Shown here: positions 35,443 through 43,783 of the stretch, piece after piece | How the letters are laid out: the number at the start of each line of letters is the position of its first letter | How positions within the stretch are numbered: the first letter of the stretch is position 1 | Origin: Candidatus Cryptobacteroides caccocaballi | Lineage (GTDB): Bacteria; Bacteroidota; Bacteroidia; Bacteroidales; UBA932 | NCBI GenBank assembly: GCA_018064725.1 | Contig: JAGHUQ010000004.1 | Coordinates: 1-53,520, forward strand | Reading direction: 5' to 3' | DNA: 53,520 nucleotides | Notes under the pieces: model-generated | What the model saw: the letters and a program-made list of their open reading frames with translations, nothing else | The model's database searches: none | What the model was told of the DNA's origin: nothing | Program-made: the position numbers and the translations under genes

Positions 35443-38394
35443 TTACCTGCCGCAAATCATCCTGAAATCACAATACCTGCAGTTTTCCTTATCCTCTGTA
35501 CGGGCAAAAGCAACCTCCGGGTCAACCATGGAATTGAGTACCCCGGCAAGCCTCTCGTCCATGAGGGTTGCAAAGCACTCTCCAACCTCACTTGTCTTCG
35601 GAAGCTCCGTGAACAGCTTTGCCGTCGCATACATGGAATTGGATATCCTGTCGAGGCCGACGCCGAATTTCTCTGCCATCATCCTGTCGTAGATATAGAA
35701 CTGCAATCCGGCCTTGCGTGCCCTGTGCTTTGGATTTGAAGGGTCGAAGATTGCGTCCACGACAGTCTCCGCATCCCCGTCAGGCACTTCAAGAACCGAA
35801 GGGTCATCCTTGCCTGTCTTATAGTCAACCAGCCTGAGACGGCCTTTCTCTATGCTGTCTATCCTGTCGGCAATTCCGAAGAATTTCAGTCCGTGTATCG
35901 TATGTTCAAGCGGATACTCCGCACCGATGACCTCGTACGAGTCCCTGCCCGCTTCCTTCAGCATCCTTATCTCAGACTCTATGGTCTTCAGCACATATCT
36001 CACGATCACCCCCGCAAACACGAGGTCTCGGCCTGTCACCTCATCCGTATTGAGTTCCGCACAGATAAGCGACATGACCTTTGCACGAATTCCATCCTTG
36101 CAGGCAAGCCATTTCTCAAGATACTCCACCGTCACTCTTTCCTGACCCTTCACCTTCTCCTTTGCCAGCTTGTCGAATCCATCGGTACGCATCATTTCCT
36201 CATCTCCGATGAGAAGGGCTCTCATGACATTATGATAGACATTTCCTATCATCTTCGCATCCATGGACTCAGACACTTCCTCCTCTTTCTTCAGCCGTTT
36301 CACGGTATGGTAGTAGAACTTGGCCGGGCACTCGATGTAGTTCATCACCGATGACGGAGAAAGCGACCTGCTCTTTATGATTTCGATATCCTCGGCAGTC
36401 TTCTCGATGTCTCTGGAGACAATATCAGGAACGTCGATACCGGATTTAGCCACATAGAAGTTCATCGGCACATGGAAGTGATAGCGGAGCTGCTTTATAT
36501 ACCGGCTCTCCTCTCCCGATTTCAGGCCCTCGGTACGTGAATCGTACAGCAGCCAGACCTTCTCCGCCCTCGTGATCATACGATAGAAATAATATGCCCA
36601 GACCGCATCCTGATATTCATAGGTAGGCAGTCCGAAGCCCTTGCGAAGCTCGGACGGGATGAACGAAGAGCTGACGCTCCTTCGAGGGAACATACCCTCA
36701 TTGGCAGACAATATGACCATGTTCTTGAAATCCAGTGCGCGGGTCTCAAGCGGGCCCATGACCTGCAGTCCCCGGAGCGGTTCTCCCGTGAACGGAACCG
36801 AAACAGAGGCAAGCATGGATTCGAGCAGGTGGACAAAGGTCGCCGGACGTATATTCAGGTGCATGGAGCGCAGCCTGTTCAGGCTGGTATAATACTCCTT
36901 GGCAAAGTCTATCTCGAGAGCATAATCTGTCTTGTGTGCATCGGAGAACTGAATTTCATCGTTTTCGTCCCTCTCAGCCCTGAACCTCGAACCGACGAAG
37001 GCGACAACATCACAAAGATATGCGCAGAGATTATCGACCTGCCGGGCATCCTCTGCCTGGGAATCACTGCATGCCGGGCGGAAAATCACCTCCGGAAGGC
37101 CTGAACCGGAAAGGTCGGAGACAGGTATGTAATATTTGCGTGCCTTTCGTATCGAATCTATCTTTTCGAACACCTCCGAATTCCCATCGACCAACTTTCT
37201 GAATATTCCACTCGAGAATATGTTCCACACGTATTTGTGGTAGAACGCCCATTGATTCCCTTTCTGGCGCGCATGCATCTGCATCCTTATCACGTCATGC
37301 ATGAATGCATAGAATTCGCTGGCACCCATCGGGTAACCCATGGTAACGTTGATATCGCTTATCTCCGGAGGTATACTGTTCAGCAGAGGGAGCAGCAGGG
37401 ACTCGTCCGGCAGCACGACCGCATAATCATCCGGCCGGCCTCCAGAAACAATGTCACCGACTCTCTTCACCTGACCCACCGAAGAAGGGACGCTCACCAC
37501 ATTGAACTCCGGAAGAGCCACGCCATCGGGATCCGGAGTGAAGGCCGGCCTGAACCTCTTCACATTCTCTGACATGAACAGCGAAGACTTATTCAGAGGG
37601 TCCTTTATCATCTTGCCGCTCCAATCCCAGCAGAACTGAGCCAGGCCAGCATCGGACATCTTGCCGAGCACATGCTTCTCACATTCGTTCAGCGCATTCA
37701 GACCGACGAAGACAAACTGCTTTGTGTGAGGATAGGAAGCACTCAGGATATCACTCGCAGACTCCCTGTCAAGGCGTTCCGCGAAACTACGGTAAACCAT
37801 GCCCTCATAAGCCCATGACTTCCCCCTAAGCGCCTCGTTAAAATCCATGTACAGAGGGTAGAGAATACTCCATATCTGGCGGAAAGTCTCCTTGACCCCG
37901 CCCTCAGCGCTTTCTGACTTGAAGTGTTCGATGAAAGCCCTGATTGCCTTCTCCTGATTCTCGCTCAGATGAGAATAATCATCCTGGATTGCCTTGAAGT
38001 CCGCCACGTTGGTAAAGATCTGCGAAGGATCCACCCTATACTTGTCAACGTCATTGAAATCCCCCAGAAGGACGTCCCCCCAATAGATGAAATCATCAAG
38101 CGTCTCTGCCTTTGGATAGAGTTTGCGATAGCACTCGTACAGGACCACAAGAAGATTTATCCTGTCCGTGACTTTCACGTCCGCCGCCGTAGAGAAGAAA
38201 TCATTGATGGTGACCATCGCAGGCGCCATGAGCGGTGCTATGCCAGAGGACGCGGCCTCTTCACAGAGCCACTTTCGGAAGAAGGCGATCGCACGCCTGT
38301 TAGGGAACACGAAGCAGAGATCCCTGAGCTGAAGTCTACCCTCCTTGTGGGATTTGACATAGAACTGGGCTACCTGCCTGAGAAACGGAGTCAT
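35443..38394 (-). CDS. addB: AddB/RexB-like exonuclease subunit with Fe-S nuclease domain
   Basis: About 983 residues from ATG 38394; the track start at 38400 is a GTG six bases upstream. The N-terminal half is the inactivated helicase fold of AddB (LCFVFPNRRAIAFFRKWLC). The C-terminal half carries a PD-(D/E)xK nuclease (GIADRIDSIEKGRLRLVDYKTG). Four Cys typical of an AddB-type 4Fe-4S cluster are visible: one in IECPAKFYY and three in CRYCDFRMIC. It partners with AddA in double-strand-break processing. A -7 box (TATCTTTG, minus strand) lies 16 nt ahead of the ATG. Confidence 0.9.
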   Translation of the reverse strand: MTPFLRQVAQFYVKSHKEGRLQLRDLCFVFPNRRAIAFFRKWLCEEAASSGIAPLMAPAMVTINDFFSTAADVKVTDRINLLVVLYECYRKLYPKAETLDDFIYWGDVLLGDFNDVDKYRVDPSQIFTNVADFKAIQDDYSHLSENQEKAIRAFIEHFKSESAEGGVKETFRQIWSILYPLYMDFNEALRGKSWAYEGMVYRSFAERLDRESASDILSASYPHTKQFVFVGLNALNECEKHVLGKMSDAGLAQFCWDWSGKMIKDPLNKSSLFMSENVKRFRPAFTPDPDGVALPEFNVVSVPSSVGQVKRVGDIVSGGRPDDYAVVLPDESLLLPLLNSIPPEISDINVTMGYPMGASEFYAFMHDVIRMQMHARQKGNQWAFYHKYVWNIFSSGIFRKLVDGNSEVFEKIDSIRKARKYYIPVSDLSGSGLPEVIFRPACSDSQAEDARQVDNLCAYLCDVVAFVGSRFRAERDENDEIQFSDAHKTDYALEIDFAKEYYTSLNRLRSMHLNIRPATFVHLLESMLASVSVPFTGEPLRGLQVMGPLETRALDFKNMVILSANEGMFPRRSVSSSFIPSELRKGFGLPTYEYQDAVWAYYFYRMITRAEKVWLLYDSRTEGLKSGEESRYIKQLRYHFHVPMNFYVAKSGIDVPDIVSRDIEKTAEDIEIIKSRSLSPSSVMNYIECPAKFYYHTVKRLKKEEEVSESMDAKMIGNVYHNVMRALLIGDEEMMRTDGFDKLAKEKVKGQERVTVEYLEKWLACKDGIRAKVMSLICAELNTDEVTGRDLVFAGVIVRYVLKTIESEIRMLKEAGRDSYEVIGAEYPLEHTIHGLKFFGIADRIDSIEKGRLRLVDYKTGKDDPSVLEVPDGDAETVVDAIFDPSNPKHRARKAGLQFYIYDRMMAEKFGVGLDRISNSMYATAKLFTELPKTSEVGECFATLMDERLAGVLNSMVDPEVAFARTEDKENCRYCDFRMICGR

Positions 38395-38410
38395 AAGCAC
38401 TATTTTTCGT

Positions 38411-38418
38411 CAAAGATA
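38411..38418 (-). promoter_or_regulatory. -7 box of the addBA promoter
   Basis: TATCTTTG on the minus strand, 16 nt ahead of the chosen addB ATG. This supports the ATG 38394 start over GTG 38400. Confidence 0.55.
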
Positions 38419-38495
38419 CATTCCGTTTGTACAAACATATCGGACAATCGGGAATATCTTTTCATCTTCTAATGCGAATATACGAAAAATATACG

Positions 38496-38503
38496 TACAT
38501 TTG
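38496..38503 (+). promoter_or_regulatory. -7 box of the rubrerythrin promoter
   Basis: TACATTTG matches TAnnTTTG, with a leader of about 58 nt. A second match, TAATTTTG, lies at 38512-38519, so the exact start site is uncertain. Confidence 0.5.
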
Positions 38504-38565
38504 CAGCATAGTAATTTTGAATTATTCAAAACTATTCAAGTTTAATCCTAAAATCAGAAATAACT

Positions 38566-39114
38566 ATGGCAAAATTCATCTGCCCTGTCTGTGGATACGT
38601 TCACGAGGGCGACGCAGCACCAGAGAGGTGCCCACAGTGCAAGGTCCCAGGATCTAAGTTCAAGATGGTAGAAGAGAGCGAAGACCTCGTTTTCGTATGC
38701 GAGCATCATATCGGTGACGGCGTAGTAGAGGACGCAGAGGTAATGCAGGGCCTCAGGGACAATTTCATGGGTGAGTGCACAGAGGTAGGTATGTACCTTG
38801 CCATGTCACGCCAGGCTGACCGTGAGGGTTATCCAGAGGTTGCCGAGGCATTCAAGAGATATGCATTCGAAGAGGCAGAGCATGCAGCGAAGTTCGCAGA
38901 GCTTCTCGGCGAGGTTGTATGGGATACCAAGACCAACGTGGAGAAGAGAATGCAGGCTGAATGTGGCGCTACCGAGGGTAAGCTCATCCTCGCAAAGCGC
39001 GCCAAGGAGCTCGGCTACGATGCTATCCATGACACCGTACACGAGATGGCAAAGGACGAGGCTCGTCACGGAAGCGGCTTCCAGGGTCTCTACAAGAGGT
39101 TCTTCAAGAAGTAA
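38566..39114 (+). CDS. Reverse-type rubrerythrin (NADH/peroxide reductase family)
   Basis: A 182-residue cytoplasmic non-heme iron protein. The rubredoxin-like Fe(Cys)4 site comes first (CPVCGY at 6-9 and CPQCK near 24), followed by the ferritin-like diiron domain ([10 protein letters not shown] and KDEARHGSG). This order is the reverse of classical rubrerythrin and matches the clostridial reverse rubrerythrins, which reduce H2O2 (and O2 via partner flavoproteins). Expected role: peroxide protection in an anaerobe. Monocistronic, with its own promoter and terminator. Confidence 0.92.
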   Translation: MAKFICPVCGYVHEGDAAPERCPQCKVPGSKFKMVEESEDLVFVCEHHIGDGVVEDAEVMQGLRDNFMGECTEVGMYLAMSRQADREGYPEVAEAFKRYAFEEAEHAAKFAELLGEVVWDTKTNVEKRMQAECGATEGKLILAKRAKELGYDAIHDTVHEMAKDEARHGSGFQGLYKRFFKK

Positions 39115-39131
39115 GAAAATCCTCATATACG

Positions 39132-39166
39132 AAAAGAGGCTGGTCAGATTCTGACCAGCCTCTTTT
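39132..39166. terminator. Bidirectional intrinsic terminator (rubrerythrin / esterase)
   Basis: Perfect 16-bp stem AAAAGAGGCTGGTCAG / CTGACCAGCCTCTTTT with loop ATT. Poly-A and poly-T ends suit termination from both sides. Confidence 0.92.
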
Positions 39167-39184
39167 GTCTTATTGAATTCAGGA

Positions 39185-40741
39185 TTACTTGCCTGCGTTA
39201 GCCCAAGGGAAGTTCTCTCCTACGATAGGAGTACCCATCTGTGAAGCCTCTGCATCGTTCTGATCGAGCATGAAGAGCATGAAGTTAGGATTCTCCTCAG
39301 TGCAAGGAGTCCACTCGCCGCCGTTTGCGCCGTTAGGGTCGCTGTACTTTGCGAAGTTGGTCCAGGCAGTAAGCATCTTCTCAGAAAGATCCCAGTCACC
39401 CTGGGTCCAAGGACGCCAGCAGTGCTCGAGAGACTTGAAGACGAACCAAAGCTCTGATGAGTGGAATGCACCCTTGAGACGAGAGGTAACCTCTGGATGT
39501 GAGCCATCGTCTGGAAGAGGACGGGCGAACTCGTAAGCATAAGCCTTGTTGCCCTTCTCCTGACGGTTCTTGCAGAATGCTGCGATGCCGTCTGACATGT
39601 TGCCCATATCATTGAGGGTGTAACCGATCATGTAAGGAACGTCAGCGAGGGTGCCGTCGAGTGCAGCAGCATCGAAGCTCTCGAGTGAAACGTAACCGTC
39701 CACGATTGGACCGCCTGACACGCTGCCGAAATTGCCGGTTGCGTTGTTGTAGATAGTAGCAACGGTGTGCATTACCTCAGTGTCAGCAGCACGCATCTTT
39801 GCGAGGGTGTTGTAACCTGCCCAATCCATGACAACCTTGGTATTGAACTCTGAACGCTGGAGTGGGGTGAGACCTTCCGGAGCGACAGGAGCCTTGTAAG
39901 CAGCAAGCTTCTTCTCAGCAGGTGCACCCATGCCAGGGAAGTTGAAGCCACGAGGTGCGCCCATGCCGGCACCCTGTGAAGGGACGGTGATACCGCCTGC
40001 AGACTGGATGATTGCCTTGTGGAAGAGGCCGCGTGCGAGAGGAGACTCGCAAAGGGTCTTGACTGATCCGCCACCTGCACTCTGGCCGAAGATCATCACG
40101 TTGTCAGGGTCACCACCGAACTGTGCGATGTTCTTCTTGACCCACTTGAGTGACTCGATCTGGTCGAGGATACCGTAGTTTCCAGAGACGCCGTTAGGGT
40201 TCTCAGCTGAGAGCTCAGGATGGGTGAGGAAGCCGAATACGCCGAGACGGTAGTTGATGGTTACGAGAACCACGTCCTTGCCTGCGAACTCCTTGCCGTC
40301 GAACTCAGGCTCGGTACCGAAACCTTCGCGATATCCACCGCCATGGATCCAAACGGCTACCGGAAGCTTTGCACCAGGATTGCCAGACTGCTTGGTCCAT
40401 ACGTTAAGGTAGAGACAGTCCTCGCTGAAAGGTGCCTCATCACCATAACCCCACTCGGTGTAGTAGCCACCCTTGTACTGGATGTGCTGGTAGCTTGGGT
40501 TAGCGAAACGATCGCAGACCTTTACGCCCTGCCATGGTTCAACCGGCTGTGGAGCTTTCCAACGATTCTCCTTGATAGGAGCTGCTGCGTAAGGGATACC
40601 CTTGTAAGCAACGACACCAGCCACGCTGGTCTCAACGCCCTGGACCTGACCGCCCTCGATAGTGAGGATTGGGGTCTCAGCCTTTTTGGGAGCACACGCT
40701 GCCATTGCAACGAGTGCGATTCCGAGGATAATTTTTTTCAT
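39185..40741 (-). CDS. Type B carboxylesterase, lipoprotein
   Basis: A 518-residue alpha/beta hydrolase of the carboxylesterase type B / para-nitrobenzyl esterase family with a lipobox (AMAAC). It has IHGGGYREGFG for the oxyanion hole, the early SEDCLYLNVWT signature, and nucleophile Ser221 in FGQSAGGGS (GQSAG instead of the common GESAG). A catalytic His is probable in GAFHSSELWFVF near residue 430. Likely acts in the periplasm or at the surface on acyl or aryl esters, for example decorations of plant polymers, but the substrate is unknown. It follows the Ntn-hydrolase gene by 40 nt, probably as one unit. Confidence 0.9.
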   Translation of the reverse strand: MKKIILGIALVAMAACAPKKAETPILTIEGGQVQGVETSVAGVVAYKGIPYAAAPIKENRWKAPQPVEPWQGVKVCDRFANPSYQHIQYKGGYYTEWGYGDEAPFSEDCLYLNVWTKQSGNPGAKLPVAVWIHGGGYREGFGTEPEFDGKEFAGKDVVLVTINYRLGVFGFLTHPELSAENPNGVSGNYGILDQIESLKWVKKNIAQFGGDPDNVMIFGQSAGGGSVKTLCESPLARGLFHKAIIQSAGGITVPSQGAGMGAPRGFNFPGMGAPAEKKLAAYKAPVAPEGLTPLQRSEFNTKVVMDWAGYNTLAKMRAADTEVMHTVATIYNNATGNFGSVSGGPIVDGYVSLESFDAAALDGTLADVPYMIGYTLNDMGNMSDGIAAFCKNRQEKGNKAYAYEFARPLPDDGSHPEVTSRLKGAFHSSELWFVFKSLEHCWRPWTQGDWDLSEKMLTAWTNFAKYSDPNGANGGEWTPCTEENPNFMLFMLDQNDAEASQMGTPIVGENFPWANAGK

Positions 40742-40781
40742 GTTATATTGTGGTTTAAATGGTTATGAAATCAAATGATGC

Positions 40782-41987
40782 CTAGTCGATCTTGAAAGAG
40801 AATTTCCTGTCGTAGTTCTCACGGATACACAAATCCAGGCTGAGGTCCTCGCTGTTGTATACTGACGACCAGAGGGACATCCAGCTCCAGTCCTCGAACT
40901 TCTCCGGATCCAATCCTACGCGCTTCATCGCCTCGATCTCGTCCTGGTCGTTGAATACGATGCGTACACTCTTCATATAATCCATAGCCTCTGCCTTCGA
41001 TGGGGTCGGATTTGCCTTGAGGCTCTCGCAAAGCACGTCGAAACGCCAGTAGCCGAGCTCCTTCTTCTCCCAGAGACCGGTCTCCCTGTCGACACGACGG
41101 CCTGGAGTGAGGTAGAAGTTGGTCGACATGATATAAGGTGCATCCTCACCGATCAGATCCGGCGTACGGAGCACGTGCATCTCGTTATCCACATACTCGA
41201 TGATGACCCTGTCCCCGTTCGCATCCGCATAGATGTAGTGGAGATCCATATCCTCGTTCTGGAAGATGGAACGGACATCGAAACGGTCCATCATCGCGAT
41301 GGCCTCATCCACAGTCGCGCAGTTGTCGAGAACGACGCGGAGCATCCAGTTGGAAAGCATCGGAGTGCGGCCGCGGTCCTGCATGGTCGCCTCGAATTCG
41401 AGCTGCATGAAGCTGCCCATGAGACCTTTCTCATTGATACCGTCGAGGATGCTGAAAGGTGCGAAGATGGCCATCTCCTGATTGCGCACGGTACTGAACG
41501 GATTCTCGGGATCGGGATCTGCAAGGAGAGCGCTGACATCGGCGACACCTACCGACTTGTAGCCGTGCTCCGGTGCGGTATGCACCACGACATAGTAATT
41601 GCCTTTCACCGGATAGTCATAATTTCGGCCGAGCACATATCCCCCATCGCTGCTCGCCGATGAGAAAGTACTGCAGCCCACGCCCTGGGTGCTGGCATTC
41701 TGGAGAAGGATGCGGGACTCCGGCAGCAAGTTCTTGTAAAGGAGAAGAAGCGACTCGGGAAGAGAGCCACAGCCTTCCTTCATCATCTCCGGGAGCTTAT
41801 AATCCGCAGTATAGTTCATCTCGAATAGGTGTCCGTCGGACCCCTCCACTGCAGTTATGCTCTCCACGCTCGCCCTCTGGTCAGGGCTCCATTTCTCAGC
41901 ATTGTCCGCATCCGGGTCGGACGGTGCGCCGCATGCACTCAGCGCCGCTGCCGCCATGCAGCACAATCCATTCATATACTTTTTCAT
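40782..41987 (-). CDS. Ntn-hydrolase (C45/linear amide hydrolase-like) lipoprotein
   Basis: A 401-residue lipoprotein (lipobox LSAC). The block QGVGCSTFSSAS with Cys105, followed by VLGRNYDY, is the nucleophile region of the C45/choloylglycine-hydrolase-like Ntn hydrolases. Autocleavage before Cys would expose the N-terminal nucleophile, making residues 1-104 a propeptide. Later, MRVVLDNC-like LRVVLDNCATVDEAI and the NVDY-like YIMSTNFY stretches fit the fold. Family members hydrolyse linear amides such as bile-acid conjugates, penicillin V or acyl-homoserine lactones. Which amide is used here cannot be told. First in the unit with the esterase. Confidence 0.8.
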   Translation of the reverse strand: MKKYMNGLCCMAAAALSACGAPSDPDADNAEKWSPDQRASVESITAVEGSDGHLFEMNYTADYKLPEMMKEGCGSLPESLLLLYKNLLPESRILLQNASTQGVGCSTFSSASSDGGYVLGRNYDYPVKGNYYVVVHTAPEHGYKSVGVADVSALLADPDPENPFSTVRNQEMAIFAPFSILDGINEKGLMGSFMQLEFEATMQDRGRTPMLSNWMLRVVLDNCATVDEAIAMMDRFDVRSIFQNEDMDLHYIYADANGDRVIIEYVDNEMHVLRTPDLIGEDAPYIMSTNFYLTPGRRVDRETGLWEKKELGYWRFDVLCESLKANPTPSKAEAMDYMKSVRIVFNDQDEIEAMKRVGLDPEKFEDWSWMSLWSSVYNSEDLSLDLCIRENYDRKFSFKID

Positions 41988-42009
41988 ATCCGCACTTACA
42001 TAGTCGTTA

Positions 42010-42017
42010 CAAAATTA
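42010..42017 (-). promoter_or_regulatory. -7 box of the Ntn-hydrolase/esterase unit
   Basis: TAATTTTG on the minus strand, about 22 nt before the ATG at 41987. Confidence 0.55.
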
Positions 42018-42095
42018 CCATTATTAAGCAATTATCGCATAGATATTCATGACATTTTTTGATCAAAAGATGATAATAATCAGCAATTTGTTAGC

Positions 42096-42128
42096 AAGAG
42101 GCTGTCCAAAGATATTGGTCAGCCTCTT
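42096..42128 (-). terminator. Imperfect intrinsic terminator after the S4-domain gene
   Basis: AAGAGGCTGtCCAA pairs with TTGGtCAGCCTCTT with a single T-T mismatch. It lies 8 nt after the S4 gene stop. Its lower stem is the same as that of the terminator at 39132. Confidence 0.75.
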
Positions 42129-42135
42129 ATCATCA

Positions 42136-42546
42136 TTACATATCGAGATCGTCAAGGTCGAATCCGTCGTCCAGAAGGTCCCAGAGCGAATCCATCTGAC
42201 GTCTGTCCTTCTTGGTCGGTCTGCCGGTTCCGCGGTCCCTCTTGAAGAAGAAGGTCTCCACCGGCGCTCTCATCTTCTCGAGTTCCTCCGGCGGAGTCAG
42301 GTTCTCCGCATACTGGGGCACAAACTTCGCGCCCTGCCTCTTGTCGATGGGTTCTATGACACGGAAGGTGAACTGCACCTGTCCCTTGCGGGCTGTGAGC
42401 ATATCCCCTGCCTTTATTTCACGGGAAGGCTTCACGTCCAGACCGTTGAGCTTCACCTTTCCGCCCTTGCAGGCATCGGTGGCGTCAGTGCGGCTCTTGT
42501 AGACGCGGATCGCCCAGAGGTACTTGTCTATCCTCGTGCTGTCCAT
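42136..42546 (-). CDS. S4-domain RNA-binding protein (Hsp15/HslR-like)
   Basis: A 136-residue protein with an N-terminal S4 RNA-binding domain (RIDKYLWAIRVYKSRTDATDAC, then GGKVKLNG). A basic C-terminal tail ends with TGRPTKKDRRQMD. E. coli Hsp15 binds stalled 50S subunits carrying nascent chains and helps recycle them; a similar ribosome role is likely. It starts 4 nt after the stop of the phosphomannose-isomerase-like gene and is co-transcribed with it. Confidence 0.88.
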   Translation of the reverse strand: MDSTRIDKYLWAIRVYKSRTDATDACKGGKVKLNGLDVKPSREIKAGDMLTARKGQVQFTFRVIEPIDKRQGAKFVPQYAENLTPPEELEKMRAPVETFFFKRDRGTGRPTKKDRRQMDSLWDLLDDGFDLDDLDM

Positions 42547-42550
42547 AACC

Positions 42551-43714
42551 CTAGTTGAGAAGCTCTCCTGATTCCAGACCTTCGTAGTCCTCGCCTTCGA
42601 GGTAGGCCTCGGTGTCTGGATTGATATACTGATCGACGTCTGTCCTCTTCTCGACGGTCGCCTCGAGAATCATGGTATTCCATTCCCTCGGCACGAGTAC
42701 ATAGTCTGGCATGTCTGCCGGCACGAGGACAACCTCACCCTTCGAAAGCACTGTGCTATCCGTATTCTTTCCGTCCTGAGAAGGCACCTGAATGGACACC
42801 TGTCCATCCACGCAGACATAGACAAGGAAGCTGCCTGACTTCGACGTGGATGCCTTTGCCGGCTCCTTCAGGCGTATGAGATTGACCGTAAACTCGGGGA
42901 CGCTGACAACATTTTCGACTACAGGAAGATCGCCTTCCGCCTTGTTCCAGAGTGGTCCGCGACGCCAGCGGGAAGCTGTGGCCGGGCTGTAGTTGACAAT
43001 ATCTATCGCCTCCTCGAGATGCATCTGGCGGACAGTGGCAGGATCAGACTCCCTGCCCCAGTCGTATAGGCGGAAGCTCATGTCGGAAGCCTCCTGGATC
43101 TCGGCAACAAGCAGTCCGTCACCCGCGGCATAGACCGTGCCCGGCGCTATATATATGGTGTCACCCTTCTTCGGATTGATTACGTTCAGAACCTCGTCCA
43201 CAGTTCCGTTGAGGCAGCGCTCATAGAACTCCTGCGCCGAAAGTTCGCGGGTGAAGCCAAGGTACACCTTCGCGTCCGGCTGCGCATCCATCACATACCA
43301 GAGCTTCGCGTTTCCGAGCGCGTCATAACGTTCCTCCGCGATCTCATCATCAGGATTCACCTTCAATGAGGACATACCTTTCAGGTCCATGAACTTCACC
43401 ATGACCGGGAACTGGAGTCCATACCAATTGTATACGTCCTCTCCCACTATCCTGTCGATATAGGTCTCCATGAGTTCCTCGACAGTATTACCGGCAAGCC
43501 AGCCGCCTTCCACGACAGACTCGATGAGTCCGGTGTCGGCAAGCTCGATGCTCTCGCCTATCAGGTCCTTTGCGCTGAGCTTATGTTCGTTTCCCTCATC
43601 GTCGGTCTCGACGAATGACTTACCCAGAGACTTGATAAGAGAATCGCCACCCCAAGGCTTCAGAGAAGGAATTGGGATGAACTTGAGCGGATATAGTTGT
43701 TTCTTTGTTTCCAT
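42551..43714 (-). CDS. Phosphomannose isomerase-like cupin lacking the metal ligands
   Basis: A 387-residue class I mannose-6-phosphate isomerase homologue. I prefer ATG 43714 (METKKQL) over the track GTG at 43732, because the -7 box TACCTTTG occupies 43732-43739. The fold is clear: [35 protein letters not shown], and [10 protein letters not shown] with the active-site Arg. However, the four Zn ligands of the family (Gln and His of QVHP, Glu of the xEMWY block, His of GTVHA) read Lys118 and Asn120 in KVNP, Lys137 in NAKLWY, and Tyr195 in GTVYA. It is therefore probably not a Zn-dependent isomerase. It could be a regulatory or sugar-binding pseudoenzyme, or use a different mechanism. Confidence 0.85.
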   Translation of the reverse strand: METKKQLYPLKFIPIPSLKPWGGDSLIKSLGKSFVETDDEGNEHKLSAKDLIGESIELADTGLIESVVEGGWLAGNTVEELMETYIDRIVGEDVYNWYGLQFPVMVKFMDLKGMSSLKVNPDDEIAEERYDALGNAKLWYVMDAQPDAKVYLGFTRELSAQEFYERCLNGTVDEVLNVINPKKGDTIYIAPGTVYAAGDGLLVAEIQEASDMSFRLYDWGRESDPATVRQMHLEEAIDIVNYSPATASRWRRGPLWNKAEGDLPVVENVVSVPEFTVNLIRLKEPAKASTSKSGSFLVYVCVDGQVSIQVPSQDGKNTDSTVLSKGEVVLVPADMPDYVLVPREWNTMILEATVEKRTDVDQYINPDTEAYLEGEDYEGLESGELLN

Positions 43715-43731
43715 AGTGTCATGCATTGGCA

Positions 43732-43739
43732 CAAAGGTA
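43732..43739 (-). promoter_or_regulatory. -7 box of the PMI-like gene
   Basis: TACCTTTG on the minus strand, 17 nt before ATG 43714. Only 12 bp separate it from the -7 box of hisS on the other strand. Confidence 0.55.
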
Positions 43740-43751
43740 TGAAAAAAATGC

Positions 43752-43759
43752 TAAATTTG
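43752..43759 (+). promoter_or_regulatory. -7 box of the hisS-apt promoter
   Basis: TAAATTTG matches TAnnTTTG and lies 24 nt before the chosen hisS ATG (43784). A start at 43697, as in the ORF track, would lie upstream of this promoter. Confidence 0.55.
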
Positions 43760-43783
43760 CCGTTCATACTATTTACGACAGAA

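Noticed and set aside
43697-43783. The 29 extra N-terminal codons of the hisS ORF
   Set aside because: They run through both divergent promoters; HisRS homology begins at [15 protein letters not shown].
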